DNA of 64,000 nucleotides. It comes from Loktanella fryxellensis. Lineage in GTDB: Bacteria > Pseudomonadota > Alphaproteobacteria > Rhodobacterales > Rhodobacteraceae. The translations under genes were made by a program, and so were the position numbers. Position 1 is the first letter of the stretch; each line of letters begins with the position of its first letter. Positions 1-10,208 of this stretch are shown here, piece after piece. The notes below the pieces were generated by a model, which worked only from the letters and a program-made list of their open reading frames with translations, had not been told where the DNA came from and did no database searches. The DNA lies in contig NZ_FOCI01000001.1 in assembly GCF_900110065.1 (NCBI RefSeq), forward strand, positions 372,001 to 436,000, in the 5' to 3' direction.

Positions 1-1893
<1,893 letters not shown>

Positions 1894-2184
1894 GGATCAA
1901 AGCTCCTCGTCGTGGCAGTCAGTCGGGGCGGTCAGTCGTCGGCAGGTCGGTCTTGGGTTGGTGGATCGTCGATAGGCGTGGTCTCGGTCGGCGCGGCGGC
2001 AGACGGTCGGGTCATGACGGACAGGTAAGGCCCGTCACCGATTCGGTTGGAACGAATCAACGCGCAGTGCGGTCGATTCGCAACCGGGAAAGGCTGATTT
2101 TCAGGGCCGATGTTGCACGTCTCCCCGCACTTGCCCCGGATCGGCGCAAATCGCAAGCAGCAACGCCAGCACCATTCCGCCCCT
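1894..2184. other. dnaG-rpoD intergenic spacer
   Basis: This 291-bp gap between the dnaG stop and the rpoD start probably holds the rpoD promoter and leader. An open frame spans it (1932-2243, minus), but it runs into the end of dnaG, has no recognisable domain and has unlike composition, so I do not call a gene. I see no clear hairpin terminator. Confidence 0.4.
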
Positions 2185-4152
2185 TCACTTAGGATCGCGG
2201 GGGCGTTTTGCAATCTGGATGGCGTCGAATACCGACCGGGCATGTTCCACCTCGGACTTGTCCATGCCGAAGCCGTTGTCGGCCACGACGATCTCGGCGT
2301 TGTCCTCGCCGCCGATGCGGGTAGACTGCGCTACGGCGCGCACCGCCTGCCCCAGCCGCCACGTCAGCCCCTCGTCGGCAGCGTCCACGTCCTCGACCGC
2401 CTCCGACACCTCGCGCGGCAGCGCGCGGGCGGCGGTCAGCTTTGCGAAACTCTCGGCCAGGCAGCGGCGGGCGAAATCGACGTCGCCGGGTTTGCGCAGA
2501 CCCGATGTCAGCGCCACGTCGGGCTGCGACAGCAGGGCCGCCGTCGCGTCGGGGCCAAGGCAGTCGGCCAGATGGACGGTCATGTCCGCGTCTTCGGCAC
2601 AGCGCAGGATCGCATCCCGCAGGCGGGCGTGACCTGCGTCGGTGCAATCCATCGTCTCGAGGGGGGCGAGGAAGTCGCGCAGCACCGCCGGCGTGGCGAT
2701 CAGCGTGGCGAGGATCACCGCCTCGCGCATGTGGCTCTCGTCCGCGGCGCCCGCGCCCAGCGCCGAGCGCTTGTTGCTGGCGACGGGGGCCATGTCGCGT
2801 TCCCACGGTTGCTGGCGCGGATTCCATGCCGCGCGCGGGGTGAACGGTTTGCCAGACTTCGGCGCGCGCCGGGAGCGGAACAGGTCCCAGCGCAGCTCCT
2901 TCAGCGCCTCGTCGTAGTGGCGGCGGATCGCAGGGTCCTTGATCGTCAGGGTGCGGTCGAACAGCGCCTTTTCCAGCGCTGCACGGCGTTCCGGGCTGTC
3001 GAAGACGCGGTCTTCCGTCTCTCGCTGCCACAGCAGCTGCACCATCGGCTGGGCCGCATCGACGATGTCCTGCATCGCCTGACGGCCCAACTTCTTGATG
3101 ACGTCGTCGGGGTCCAGACCCGCCGGCATCACCGCAAAGCGCAAGCTTTGCCCCGCCTGCAACAGCGGCAAGGCCAGATCGACGACCCGCAGGGCGGCGC
3201 GCAGGCCCGCCGTGTCGCCGTCCAGCGCGATGATCGGTTCCGGCGAGATGCGCCACAGCATGTGCAGGTGGTGTTCGGTCACGGCGGTGCCGAGGGGGGC
3301 CACGGCGGCCCCGAACCCGGCCTCTGACAGCGCGATGACGTCCATGTAGCCTTCGGCGACGATCAGCGGCTGCCCCTTGCCCGCCGCCGTGCGCGCGGAC
3401 TGGACGTTGTAGAGGGTGCGCGATTTGTCGAAGAGCGGCGTTTCCGGCGAGTTGTAGTATTTCGCCGGGGCCTGCGCGTCCATCGCGCGACCGCCGAAGG
3501 CGATGGCACGCCCGCGCGCGTCGCGGATCGGGAACATGATGCGGCCCCGGAACCGGTCATAGGGCGCACCGCCCCGGTCGCTGAGGGCTGCCAGCCCCGC
3601 CTCGATCACCTGCGCCTGCGGCACGCCCTTGGCGGTCAGCGCAGCCAGCACGCCGCCCCGGTCGGGGGCAAAGCCGATGTCCCAGCGCGCGATGGCCTCC
3701 ACGCTCAGCCCGCGACGGGTCAGGTAGTCGCGGGCGGCGGCGGCGGCGGCGGTGTTCAGGTTCAGCCGGAAATGCTGTACCGCCTGTTCCATAACATCGG
3801 TCAGCGCGGCACGGGTGTCGGTCTGCGCCTGCGCGCGCGGATCGCGGGCGGGCATCGGCAGGCCCGCCTCGGTCGCGAGGATCTGGACCGCCTCCATGAA
3901 TCCCACGTTCTCGGTCTCCTGCACGAAGGAGATGGCGTCGCCCTTGGCGTGGCAGCCGAAGCAGTAATAGAACCCCTTGCGGTCATCGACGTGAAAGCTG
4001 GGGGACTTTTCCTGGTGAAACGGGCACGGCGCCCACATGTCGCCCTTGCCTTGATTGGACTTCTTGGCATCCCAGATGACCTTGCGCCCGACGACCTGCG
4101 ACAGCGACAGGCGGGTGCGCAATTCGTCGATGAAACCGGGGGGCAATGACAT
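2185..4152 (-). CDS. dnaG: DNA primase DnaG
   Basis: Synthesises RNA primers at the replication fork. The protein has 655 residues. The N-terminal CHC2 zinc finger is intact (Cys43, His46, Cys64, Cys67 in CPFHxEKSPSF...YCFGC). The catalytic core contains FRGRIMFPI and the TOPRIM motifs with Glu267 (VAEGYMDVIAL) and Asp311/Asp313 (ALDGDTAG). The C-terminal helicase-interacting part is more divergent. The frame stays open 22 codons upstream, but MSLPPGFIDELR is the conserved family N-terminus, so I start at 4152. Its neighbour downstream is rpoD. Confidence 0.97.
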   Translation of the reverse strand: MSLPPGFIDELRTRLSLSQVVGRKVIWDAKKSNQGKGDMWAPCPFHQEKSPSFHVDDRKGFYYCFGCHAKGDAISFVQETENVGFMEAVQILATEAGLPMPARDPRAQAQTDTRAALTDVMEQAVQHFRLNLNTAAAAAARDYLTRRGLSVEAIARWDIGFAPDRGGVLAALTAKGVPQAQVIEAGLAALSDRGGAPYDRFRGRIMFPIRDARGRAIAFGGRAMDAQAPAKYYNSPETPLFDKSRTLYNVQSARTAAGKGQPLIVAEGYMDVIALSEAGFGAAVAPLGTAVTEHHLHMLWRISPEPIIALDGDTAGLRAALRVVDLALPLLQAGQSLRFAVMPAGLDPDDVIKKLGRQAMQDIVDAAQPMVQLLWQRETEDRVFDSPERRAALEKALFDRTLTIKDPAIRRHYDEALKELRWDLFRSRRAPKSGKPFTPRAAWNPRQQPWERDMAPVASNKRSALGAGAADESHMREAVILATLIATPAVLRDFLAPLETMDCTDAGHARLRDAILRCAEDADMTVHLADCLGPDATAALLSQPDVALTSGLRKPGDVDFARRCLAESFAKLTAARALPREVSEAVEDVDAADEGLTWRLGQAVRAVAQSTRIGGEDNAEIVVADNGFGMDKSEVEHARSVFDAIQIAKRPRDPK

Positions 4153-4215
4153 GGGCGTAGTATCGCGGCTGGGCAGGCGGGAGTCGAGAGGGTGCCGGGG
4201 ATGACGCTGGTGCTG

Positions 4216-4272
4216 CATGGGGGCCAGCCCCCCGGCTGCGCCGTCCCCCGGGATATTTTTGACCAGAAGAAT
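4216..4272. repeat. Rhodobacterales-type intergenic terminator-like repeat
   Basis: A G-run/C-run hairpin-forming segment is followed by CCCGGGATATTTTTGACCAG and AAGAATG. GC-rich arms running into a TATTTTTG...AAGAA tail are a form I recognise from many Rhodobacterales intergenic spacers. It sits between the 3' end of the thioesterase pair and dnaG, where a terminator is expected. The 9958-10167 elements share the G-run/TATTT core but a different tail. Confidence 0.55.
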
Positions 4273-4369
4273 GCGGACGGGCGTCTTGGGTTCAGGTCGG
4301 TGTCGGGCGCCAAACGGCGCGGGGTTCAGGGCCGGCTTGGGGCGGGGGCCGCCGTGGATGGTCCGGCGA

Positions 4370-4888
4370 TCAATCCTCGCGCAGCGGCATCAGGAAATGG
4401 CCGGTGGCCTGCGCGAACAGGCGTGCGCGGTTGTCCTGCCACGCCTCTACATGGACCGAGGCATAGCGGCGGCCGGAGCGGTTCACGCGGGCGCGGGCAT
4501 AGGCGTCGCGCGGCAGGCCGGATCGCAGGTAGTCGATGTTGAAGTCGATGGTCTTGGGCAGGCGGCGCAGGGGGGCGGCGGCCGTTTCGGTTGCGGCGGG
4601 CGTCGTGCCACCGGCCTCCATGTCCTCCCAGATCATGACCCAGCTCAGTTCGACGATGGCCGCCACTTCGAGGAAGGCGGCGGTGACGCCGCCGTGCAGC
4701 GCGGGGATCGCGGGGTTGCCGATCAACATGTCCGCGTATGGCAGCACCGCCGTCAGCTCATCGCCATGACGCTCGAACCGGATGCCGAGGAACCGGATGT
4801 AGGGCACACCCGCGACGAGGCGCTGCAGCGTCGTGTCGCGGCGCTGCTTGACCACCTGCACGGGTTCGGGGGGGCGACGGGGGGTCAT
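4370..4888 (-). CDS. Hotdog-fold thioesterase (PaaI/YiiD-like)
   Basis: Predicted acyl-CoA or aryl-CoA thioesterase of 172 residues. The hotdog signature is visible: the central helix motif PAIPALHGGVTAAFLEVAA and a following strand segment IDFNIDYLRSGLPRD, typical of PaaI-type enzymes. The start at 4888 is chosen because its ATG overlaps the TGA of the upstream thioesterase (ATGA, 4885-4888), which implies translational coupling; the longer frame upstream is only a shadow of the neighbour. The substrate cannot be told from sequence. Together with its paralogue it may work as a heteromeric pair. Confidence 0.85.
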   Translation of the reverse strand: MTPRRPPEPVQVVKQRRDTTLQRLVAGVPYIRFLGIRFERHGDELTAVLPYADMLIGNPAIPALHGGVTAAFLEVAAIVELSWVMIWEDMEAGGTTPAATETAAAPLRRLPKTIDFNIDYLRSGLPRDAYARARVNRSGRRYASVHVEAWQDNRARLFAQATGHFLMPLRED

Positions 4889-5406
4889 GTCGCCGTTCCT
4901 GTCGCCGGCCGCGACGCTGCGGGGCGTTCGACGGTGAACGCGCCCGTGGCACTGGCGACGGGGCGCGCGGTGTCGTCGTCGAGTGCCACGGCCCGCACGA
5001 AGGCGACCGACCTGGTCACGTGATAGCAGGTGGCGCGGGCGGTGATCGTCTGGCCGGGGGTGGCGGGGCGCATGTAGTCGATGCGCAGGTCGATGGTCGC
5101 CGTGCCCATGCCCGCCGCCGGGTGCACCATGACGGCCGCCCCGCAGCAGGTGTCCATCAGCGCCGACACGGCACCGCCATGGATCACCCCCGTCTCGGGA
5201 TCGCCGACGAGGCGGTCGTCGTAGGGCATGGTGATGGTCGCCTCGCCCTCGCCCACCTCGGTCAGGGTCATCGAGAGCGCCGCCGCATGGGGGATCATCG
5301 CGATGAACTGTCCCGCCGCCCGCAGGCGACGGTCCGCCTGGCGGCGATCGTCCTGCCCGGAGGCGATGAGCCGGGGATCGAGTGGCACCTGTGGGGCATC
5401 GGTCAT
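4885..5406 (-). CDS. Hotdog-fold thioesterase (PaaI family)
   Basis: A 173-residue hotdog thioesterase, paralogous to the next gene downstream. Diagnostic segments are TGVIHGGAVSALMDTCCG, in which the HGG..A..D pattern carries the catalytic region, and ATIDLRIDYMRPATPGQ. The start MTDAPQVPLD (5406) fits the family length; the frame is open further upstream, but that part crosses the divergent promoter region. It is the first gene of a two-gene unit joined to its partner by an ATGA overlap and is divergent from the predicted metal exporter. Confidence 0.87.
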   Translation of the reverse strand: MTDAPQVPLDPRLIASGQDDRRQADRRLRAAGQFIAMIPHAAALSMTLTEVGEGEATITMPYDDRLVGDPETGVIHGGAVSALMDTCCGAAVMVHPAAGMGTATIDLRIDYMRPATPGQTITARATCYHVTRSVAFVRAVALDDDTARPVASATGAFTVERPAASRPATGTAT

Positions 5407-5476
5407 GGCGGGGGCCTTTCGCTGGTCGCGGCCAAATTGGCACTTGCGAAGGCGGGCGCAACCCCTATGTTCCGCT

Positions 5477-5493
5477 TTGAGAATAAGTCGCAA
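5477..5493. promoter_or_regulatory. Fur/Mur-like imperfect palindrome
   Basis: TTGAGAATAAGTCGCAA is a 17-bp imperfect palindrome with 6 of 8 positions paired in each arm around a central A. The left arm TGAGAAT matches 6 of 7 positions of the Fur half-site TGATAAT. It lies about 40 bp upstream of a predicted manganese-type exporter, where a Fur-superfamily (Fur or Mur) operator would make sense. The right arm is weak, so this is tentative. Confidence 0.35.
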
Positions 5494-5530
5494 CTGCAAA
5501 CAGCCGCATCTGAAAGTGGTCCACACCGAC

Positions 5531-6712
5531 ATGCCTGCCACATCGGCCATCGCCACGCCTTCGGGTCCGAATTCACCTTCCGACACAGCGCAGGCACCGG
5601 GCTGGCGGCGCCGCACGATCGGCCCGTTCCGGTTGCCGCGTCTGATCGTGGCGCTGTCGCTGCTGGCGCTGGCACTGGCACCGGGATCGCTGGGGGCATT
5701 GACGCGCGGCCTGATGACCGACGCCTTCGTGCAGGTGTCGGCCTTCGTCGCGGCGACGCTGATCCTGTTCTACGGCGCCGAGCGGGTCTTCCGCTTCAAC
5801 ATCGGCGACACGCTGAGCAATGCCCGCGGCTGGCAGGTGCCGATGGCGGCGCTGCTTGGTGTGACGCCCGGTTGCGGTGGCGCGGTGATGGTCGTCGCAG
5901 CCTACAGTTCCGGCCACGTGCGGTTCGGCGCGGTGGTGGCGACGCTGACGGCGACCATGGGCGATGCGGCCTTCCTGCTGATCGCCACGCGGCCCGACGC
6001 GGCGCTGGTGGTGCTGCCGTTGTCCTTCGTCGCGGGCATCGTCAGCGGCTGGATCGTCGATGCCCTGCCCGGTCACGACCGCCCGGCGCGCAAGGTCGGC
6101 ACCGGCGCGCTGGCCCCCCTGATCGGGCGTACCCGCTTGCAGGACATCGCTTACGGACTGTTCGCCCTGCCCGGTCTGGTGATCGGCGTCACGCAGGTGA
6201 TGGGCGGCGACGTTGCGGCAATCTTTGGCCCACTGCTGCCCATCGTGGGCCTTGGCGGCACGGCGGTCGGCCTGTTCATCTGGTCGACCTCGCGCCTGCA
6301 GGCCATGACCAACGACCGCGACGCGCCCGTCACGCGCATGGCCGAGGAGACCGCCTTCATCTCGGTCTGGGTGATCTGGGCCTATCTCGGCTACGATTAC
6401 CTCGTCGCCTACGGCGGCTTCGATCTGGAGGCCGTGTTCAGCGCGGTGGGTCCGCTGTTGCCGCTGATGGGCGTGCTGGTGGGCCTCGTGCCGGGGTGCG
6501 GGCCGCAGGTGCTGGTGACGACCCTGTATGTCGGCGGCGTGATTCCGTTCGCGGCCCTGATGGGCAACGCGATTTCGAACGACGGGGATGCGCTGTTTCC
6601 GGCCATCGCACTGGACCCGGGGGCCGCGATGCGGGCCACCATCTATACCACGGTGCCGGCGCTGATCCTGGCCTACGGGTTCCACTGGCTCGCCCCGGGC
6701 TTCATGAACTAA
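5531..6712 (+). CDS. Putative 10-TM metal exporter (ArsP_2 / putative manganese transporter family)
   Basis: A 393-residue inner-membrane protein with about ten hydrophobic segments. Two related halves each carry a Pro-Gly-Cys-Gly motif: VTPGCGGAVMVV near residue 115 and LVPGCGPQVLVTT near residue 320. This paired GCG pattern, GDAAFLLIATRP and the ISNDGDALFPAIA segment match the ArsP_2 family (PF11449), annotated as putative manganese or heavy-metal exporters. The transported ion is not proven. The start MPATSAIATP gives a short hydrophilic N-terminus before the first TM segment; the open frame upstream crosses the regulatory region. It is monocistronic and divergent from the thioesterases. 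Confidence 0.8.
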   Translation: MPATSAIATPSGPNSPSDTAQAPGWRRRTIGPFRLPRLIVALSLLALALAPGSLGALTRGLMTDAFVQVSAFVAATLILFYGAERVFRFNIGDTLSNARGWQVPMAALLGVTPGCGGAVMVVAAYSSGHVRFGAVVATLTATMGDAAFLLIATRPDAALVVLPLSFVAGIVSGWIVDALPGHDRPARKVGTGALAPLIGRTRLQDIAYGLFALPGLVIGVTQVMGGDVAAIFGPLLPIVGLGGTAVGLFIWSTSRLQAMTNDRDAPVTRMAEETAFISVWVIWAYLGYDYLVAYGGFDLEAVFSAVGPLLPLMGVLVGLVPGCGPQVLVTTLYVGGVIPFAALMGNAISNDGDALFPAIALDPGAAMRATIYTTVPALILAYGFHWLAPGFMN

Positions 6713-6738
6713 CGCGACGCTGAACCGACGCTGGCCGA

Positions 6739-6767
6739 TTGCCCTGCCCCGGACGCACCGCTAGGCT
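6739..6767 (+). promoter_or_regulatory. Candidate sigma-70 promoter of the first MerR gene
   Basis: TTGCCC (6739-6744) and TAGGCT (6762-6767) are separated by 17 bp and lie 20 bp upstream of the MerR start, which has an AAAGGAG ribosome site. This reading is by eye only. Confidence 0.35.
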
Positions 6768-6787
6768 ATGGATCAAAGGAGCATTCC

Positions 6788-7156
6788 ATGCCCGACAGCC
6801 GACTGTCCTTCAAGGAGATGTGCACGCGTTTCGACGTCACGCCGCGGACCCTGCGCTATTACGAATACATCGAGCTGCTGACGCCAGAGCGCGAAGGGCG
6901 TGCGCGGTTCTATGGGGCCCGCGAACTGGCGCGGATGACCCTCATCTTGCGCGGACGCCGCTTCGGCTTTGCGCTGGAGGATATCCGTCAGTGGCTGCTG
7001 ATCTACGAGAAGGAAGGCACCACCGCCCAGATGCAGGCCTGGGTCACGATGGCCGACCGCCAGATGGCGGAACTGGCCGAACAGCGCCGCCAGCTCGACG
7101 AGACGATGGCCGAGTTGCAGCGTCTGCGCGACGAGACGGCCGCCACGCTGGGCTGA
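6788..7156 (+). CDS. MerR family transcriptional regulator
   Basis: A 122-residue DNA-binding regulator. The N-terminal winged helix-turn-helix reads [19 protein letters not shown], followed by the MerR wing (LTPEREGRARFYGARELARM) and a C-terminal coiled-coil dimerisation helix rich in Gln, Glu and Leu. There is no cysteine-rich metal-binding tail, which argues against a metal or thiol sensor and for an acyl-CoA-type ligand or none. It is closely similar to the MerR gene at 7317. An AAAGGAG site sits just upstream of the ATG. The cluster it heads encodes beta-oxidation enzymes, so control of fatty-acid degradation is the likely role (inferred). Confidence 0.9.
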   Translation: MPDSRLSFKEMCTRFDVTPRTLRYYEYIELLTPEREGRARFYGARELARMTLILRGRRFGFALEDIRQWLLIYEKEGTTAQMQAWVTMADRQMAELAEQRRQLDETMAELQRLRDETAATLG

Positions 7157-7232
7157 CGCCGCGTCAGATGTTGCGCAGCGCGGCCCGCATCTTGCGTGAC
7201 CTTTCGTCAGCGGTTTTCTGACGTGACGTTAT

Positions 7233-7250
7233 GTTTACGTTAACGTCAAC
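7233..7250. promoter_or_regulatory. LiuR-like palindromic operator
   Basis: GTTTACGTTAACGTCAAC is an 18-bp palindrome with a single mismatched pair. It sits in the 160-bp gap between the two MerR genes, 67 bp before the second start. The ACGTTAACGT core resembles motifs described for LiuR-type MerR regulators of fatty-acid and branched-chain amino acid degradation in proteobacteria. It probably autoregulates the MerR gene and the downstream cluster. Confidence 0.65.
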
Positions 7251-7316
7251 GTTCGTTGTATGATCCGGATATAGCGCCGATCTGGTGTCCATGACCGCCA
7301 GACGGAGAACGAAACG

Positions 7317-7805
7317 ATGACGACCCAAGACACACACCAGCACGCATCCGGCCAGACCAAATCGGATCAGACCAAATCGGGCCAGACCAAACACAGCCAG
7401 ACGAAGGCCGCCGACACCATGAACATCCGCGAGATGTGCGATGCCTTCGACGTGACGCCGCGCACCCTGCGCTTCTACGAGGCCAAGGAACTGCTGTTCC
7501 CGATCCGCGAGGGCCAGCGCCGCCTGTTCACCCGGTCCGACCGGGCGCGGTTGAAGCTGATCCTGCGCGGCAAGCGCTTCGGCTTCAGCCTCGAGGAGAT
7601 CCGGCAACTGCTGGACCTCTATGCAATGGGCGACGGGCAGTTGACGCAACTGAGCCAGTCGCATGCGCTGGCCGAAAAGCACCTGGCCTACATGCTGGCC
7701 CAGCGGGCGGAGCTGGACGAGGCCATCGCGGAGCTGAAGGCTCAGATGGACTGGGGTGCAGCCAAACTGAAAGAGATCGCGGCGCAACGCAACAGCGCCG
7801 CCTGA
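7317..7805 (+). CDS. MerR family regulator of beta-oxidation (LiuR-like)
   Basis: A 162-residue MerR protein with helix-turn-helix [19 protein letters not shown] (from about residue 36), wing [20 protein letters not shown] and a C-terminal coiled coil ([23 protein letters not shown]). It has an unusual 34-residue N-terminal extension made of QTK repeats ([20 protein letters not shown]). I keep the extension because the ATG at 7317 has a GGAG site and the ATG at 7419 has none. It lies 53 bp upstream of the acyl-CoA dehydrogenase gene and downstream of a LiuR-like palindrome, so it likely represses the fatty-acid degradation operon. Confidence 0.9.
   Translation: MTTQDTHQHASGQTKSDQTKSGQTKHSQTKAADTMNIREMCDAFDVTPRTLRFYEAKELLFPIREGQRRLFTRSDRARLKLILRGKRFGFSLEEIRQLLDLYAMGDGQLTQLSQSHALAEKHLAYMLAQRAELDEAIAELKAQMDWGAAKLKEIAAQRNSAA
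7353..7412 (+). repeat. 15-bp in-frame tandem repeat in MerR N-terminus
   Basis: Four copies of a 15-bp unit (consensus CAGACCAAATCGGNN; copies start at 7353, 7368, 7383 and 7398). The first two are nearly identical and the last is degenerate. Each unit encodes five residues beginning QTK. The length is a multiple of three, so copy-number changes stay in frame. Confidence 0.85.
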
Positions 7806-7858
7806 CACCACAACGCGCAGACCCCTGCGCCCTGCAGACACGCCAAGGGAGTGACACC

Positions 7859-9634
7859 ATGCCAAGCTATACCGCCCCGCTGAAGGACTATCAGTTCGTG
7901 CTGCACGACGTGCTGCAGGTGTCCCAGCAGGACATCCCCGGTTTCGCGGACCTCGACCGCGACTTCACATCCGCCGTGCTGGAGGAGGTGGGCAAGCTGT
8001 CGTCCAACGTGCTGCAGCCGCTGAACGCGGTGGGCGATATCGAGGGCTGCCATCTGGAAAACGGCGTGGTACGCACGCCCACGGGCTTCAAGGCGGCCTT
8101 CGATCAGGTCCGCGAAGGCGGCTGGACCGCGCTCGACGCGGAAGAGCAGTATGGCGGCCAGGGCCTGCCCTACGTCATGCACACGGCGGCGAACGAGCCC
8201 ATGGTCAGCGCCAACATGGCGTTCAACATGTATCAGGGTCTGACCCACGGTGCCTATTCCGCGATCCTCGCCCACGGGTCGGACGCGCAGAAGGACATGT
8301 TCCTGCCCAAGCTCGCGTCCTGCGAATGGACCGGCACGATGAACCTGACGGAACCGCATTGCGGCACCGATCTGGGCCTGATGCGCACCAAGGCGGTGCC
8401 GCAGGACGACGGCCCTTACCGCGTCACGGGACAGAAGATCTTCATCTCGGCCGGTGACCACGATCTGGCGGACAACATCATCCATCTGGTGCTGGCCAAG
8501 ATCCCCGGCGGCCCGGACGGCATCAAGGGCGTCTCGCTCTTCATCGTGCCCAAGTTCATCGTGAAGGACGACGGCACCCTGGGCGATCGCAACGGCGTCA
8601 GCGTCGGCAAGATCGAAGAGAAGATGGGGATCCACGGCAACTCCACCTGCGTCATGAACTACGACGAGGCCGTGGGTTACCTGATCGGCGAGGCGCACAA
8701 GGGGATGCGCGCGATGTTCGTCATGATGAACGAGGCGCGTCTGGGCGTGGGCCTGCAGGGCTATTCGCAGTCCGAAGTCGCGTATCAGAACGCCGTGGCC
8801 TATGCCAACGACCGCCTGCAGGGCCGTGCCGTGACCGGCGCTCAGAACCCCGCAGGGCCCGCCGACCCATTGATCGTGCACCCGGACATCCGCCGCAACC
8901 TGATGGACCAGAAGTCCTTCAACGAAGGCGCGCGGGCCTTCACGTTCTGGGGCGCGATGCTGCTGGATAAGGCACACAAGACCGGCGACAAGGATGCCGA
9001 AGGTCTGGTGTCGCTGATGACGCCCGTCATCAAGGGCTTCCTGACCGACAAGGGCTTCGAGTATGCCACCGCCGCCCAGCAGGTCTACGGCGGCCACGGC
9101 TATATCGAGGAATGGGGCATGTCCCAGTTCGCCCGGGACGCCCGGATCGCCATGATCTACGAAGGCGCCAACGGCGTGCAGGCGCTCGACCTCGTGGGCC
9201 GCAAGCTGGCGTTGGACGGCGGCAAGCACCTGATGGGCTTCTTCGAGATGATCAAGACCTTCATCAAGGACAACGAGGGCAACGAGGGTCTCGAGAAGGA
9301 CTTCCTCGACCCCCTGAAGGCCGCGAGCAAGGACATGCAGGCGGCGGCGATGTACTTCATGGGGTCCATGAAGAACCCGAACAATGCGCTGTCGGGATCC
9401 TACGACTTCATGCACCTGATGGGGCATGTGTGTCTGGGCTACATGTGGGCCCGCAGCGCCAAGGCCGCGATGGCGGCTTTGGAGGGCAATGCCGCCGACA
9501 CCGCGTTCTACGAGACCAAGATCGCGACCGGGCGCTACTACATGGCGCGGCAACTGCCGGCGACGGCGTTGCATCTGGCGCGCATCAACACCGGCGCCGG
9601 GACGGTGATGGCACTGGACGCCGCGCAGTTCTGA
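7859..9634 (+). CDS. Acyl-CoA dehydrogenase, long form (DmdC/FadE-type with C-terminal domain)
   Basis: FAD-dependent alpha,beta-desaturation of acyl-CoA, the first step of beta-oxidation. The protein has 591 residues, longer than classical short-chain enzymes, with an N-terminal extension and an extra C-terminal domain, as in the family that includes DmdC. Visible motifs are [17 protein letters not shown] (FAD/substrate region), [10 protein letters not shown] and [26 protein letters not shown] contains the presumed catalytic base Glu435. The start [11 protein letters not shown] follows an AAGGGAG site. Context (MerR, thiolase, FadJ) favours fatty-acid degradation over dimethylsulfoniopropionate breakdown, but a DmdC role cannot be excluded. 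Confidence 0.93.
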   Translation: MPSYTAPLKDYQFVLHDVLQVSQQDIPGFADLDRDFTSAVLEEVGKLSSNVLQPLNAVGDIEGCHLENGVVRTPTGFKAAFDQVREGGWTALDAEEQYGGQGLPYVMHTAANEPMVSANMAFNMYQGLTHGAYSAILAHGSDAQKDMFLPKLASCEWTGTMNLTEPHCGTDLGLMRTKAVPQDDGPYRVTGQKIFISAGDHDLADNIIHLVLAKIPGGPDGIKGVSLFIVPKFIVKDDGTLGDRNGVSVGKIEEKMGIHGNSTCVMNYDEAVGYLIGEAHKGMRAMFVMMNEARLGVGLQGYSQSEVAYQNAVAYANDRLQGRAVTGAQNPAGPADPLIVHPDIRRNLMDQKSFNEGARAFTFWGAMLLDKAHKTGDKDAEGLVSLMTPVIKGFLTDKGFEYATAAQQVYGGHGYIEEWGMSQFARDARIAMIYEGANGVQALDLVGRKLALDGGKHLMGFFEMIKTFIKDNEGNEGLEKDFLDPLKAASKDMQAAAMYFMGSMKNPNNALSGSYDFMHLMGHVCLGYMWARSAKAAMAALEGNAADTAFYETKIATGRYYMARQLPATALHLARINTGAGTVMALDAAQF

Positions 9635-9704
9635 GACGGGTGGCGGCGGGGTCCGCCCCGCCCTACCCTCTCGCAGGACACGATGAGGCCAAGGAGATTC
9701 CGCG

Positions 9705-9917
9705 ATGCCCAAACGCCTGCGCCTGACCCGCCGTTTTCCGGTCGCCATGACCGAGGACGGCTACCGCCGCCTCAAGAAATTCGCCCGCGATGCCGGACTG
9801 GACGAAGGCGAGGCGCTGTCGTTCCTGTTCGAGAACTTCGACTCTGTGCTGGATCAGGACACGTTCGGCCACCGGTTGCGGTTGTTCAATGCCGAACTGG
9901 AGGCGCGCAAGACGTGA
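9705..9917 (+). CDS. Small conserved basic protein, function unknown
   Basis: A 70-residue, highly charged protein (MPKRLRLTRRFPVAMTEDGY...) with two predicted helices and the segment LDEGEALSFLFENFDSV. I recognise close relatives in other Rhodobacterales genomes but no characterised function. It has a good ribosome site (AAGGAG) and the same codon bias as its neighbours. It lies 70 bp after the acyl-CoA dehydrogenase gene, perhaps in the same transcript. The arginine-rich start might suggest nucleic-acid contact, but that is a guess. Confidence 0.7.
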   Translation: MPKRLRLTRRFPVAMTEDGYRRLKKFARDAGLDEGEALSFLFENFDSVLDQDTFGHRLRLFNAELEARKT

Positions 9918-9957
9918 TGGTGGGATGGGCCGGGATGGCGGGACGCCTCCCGCGGGG

Positions 9958-10167
9958 GAGTATTTCCCAAAAAGCGAGGACATCCAATGTGGCCCGATCC
10001 GCAGAGAGTTCCCCAACCCCGTCGGGAGAGGCGCAGCACGACGGACCGGGTCCTCGCTTTTTACGGTCATCGGCTCTCCAGCTTGTACCGTGACACCATT
10101 TTGCCGCGACGCGGTTAACGGCTGGTAAAGCAGGCCAGGTCCTGTCCTCGCTTTTTCAGAAATACTC
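9958..10167. repeat. Inverted 24-bp intergenic repeats with a third partial copy
   Basis: The arms at 9958-9981 and 10144-10167 are inverted copies matching at 22 of 24 positions, with the core AAAAAGCGAGGAC. A third core copy lies at 10050-10062 in the same orientation as the right arm. The left arm is preceded by GCCTCCCGCGGGG, giving the G-run/TATTT pattern of the Rhodobacterales intergenic element. The repeats account for much of the 291-bp gap before the GST gene. Confidence 0.75.
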
Positions 10168-10208
10168 AAAACATCGCGCCGCAGGCGCGACCGACCGAGA
10201 GGACCGAC

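Noticed and set aside
1932-2243. 103-codon minus-strand frame between dnaG and rpoD
   Set aside because: Overlaps the dnaG end in another frame, no domain, weak codon bias.
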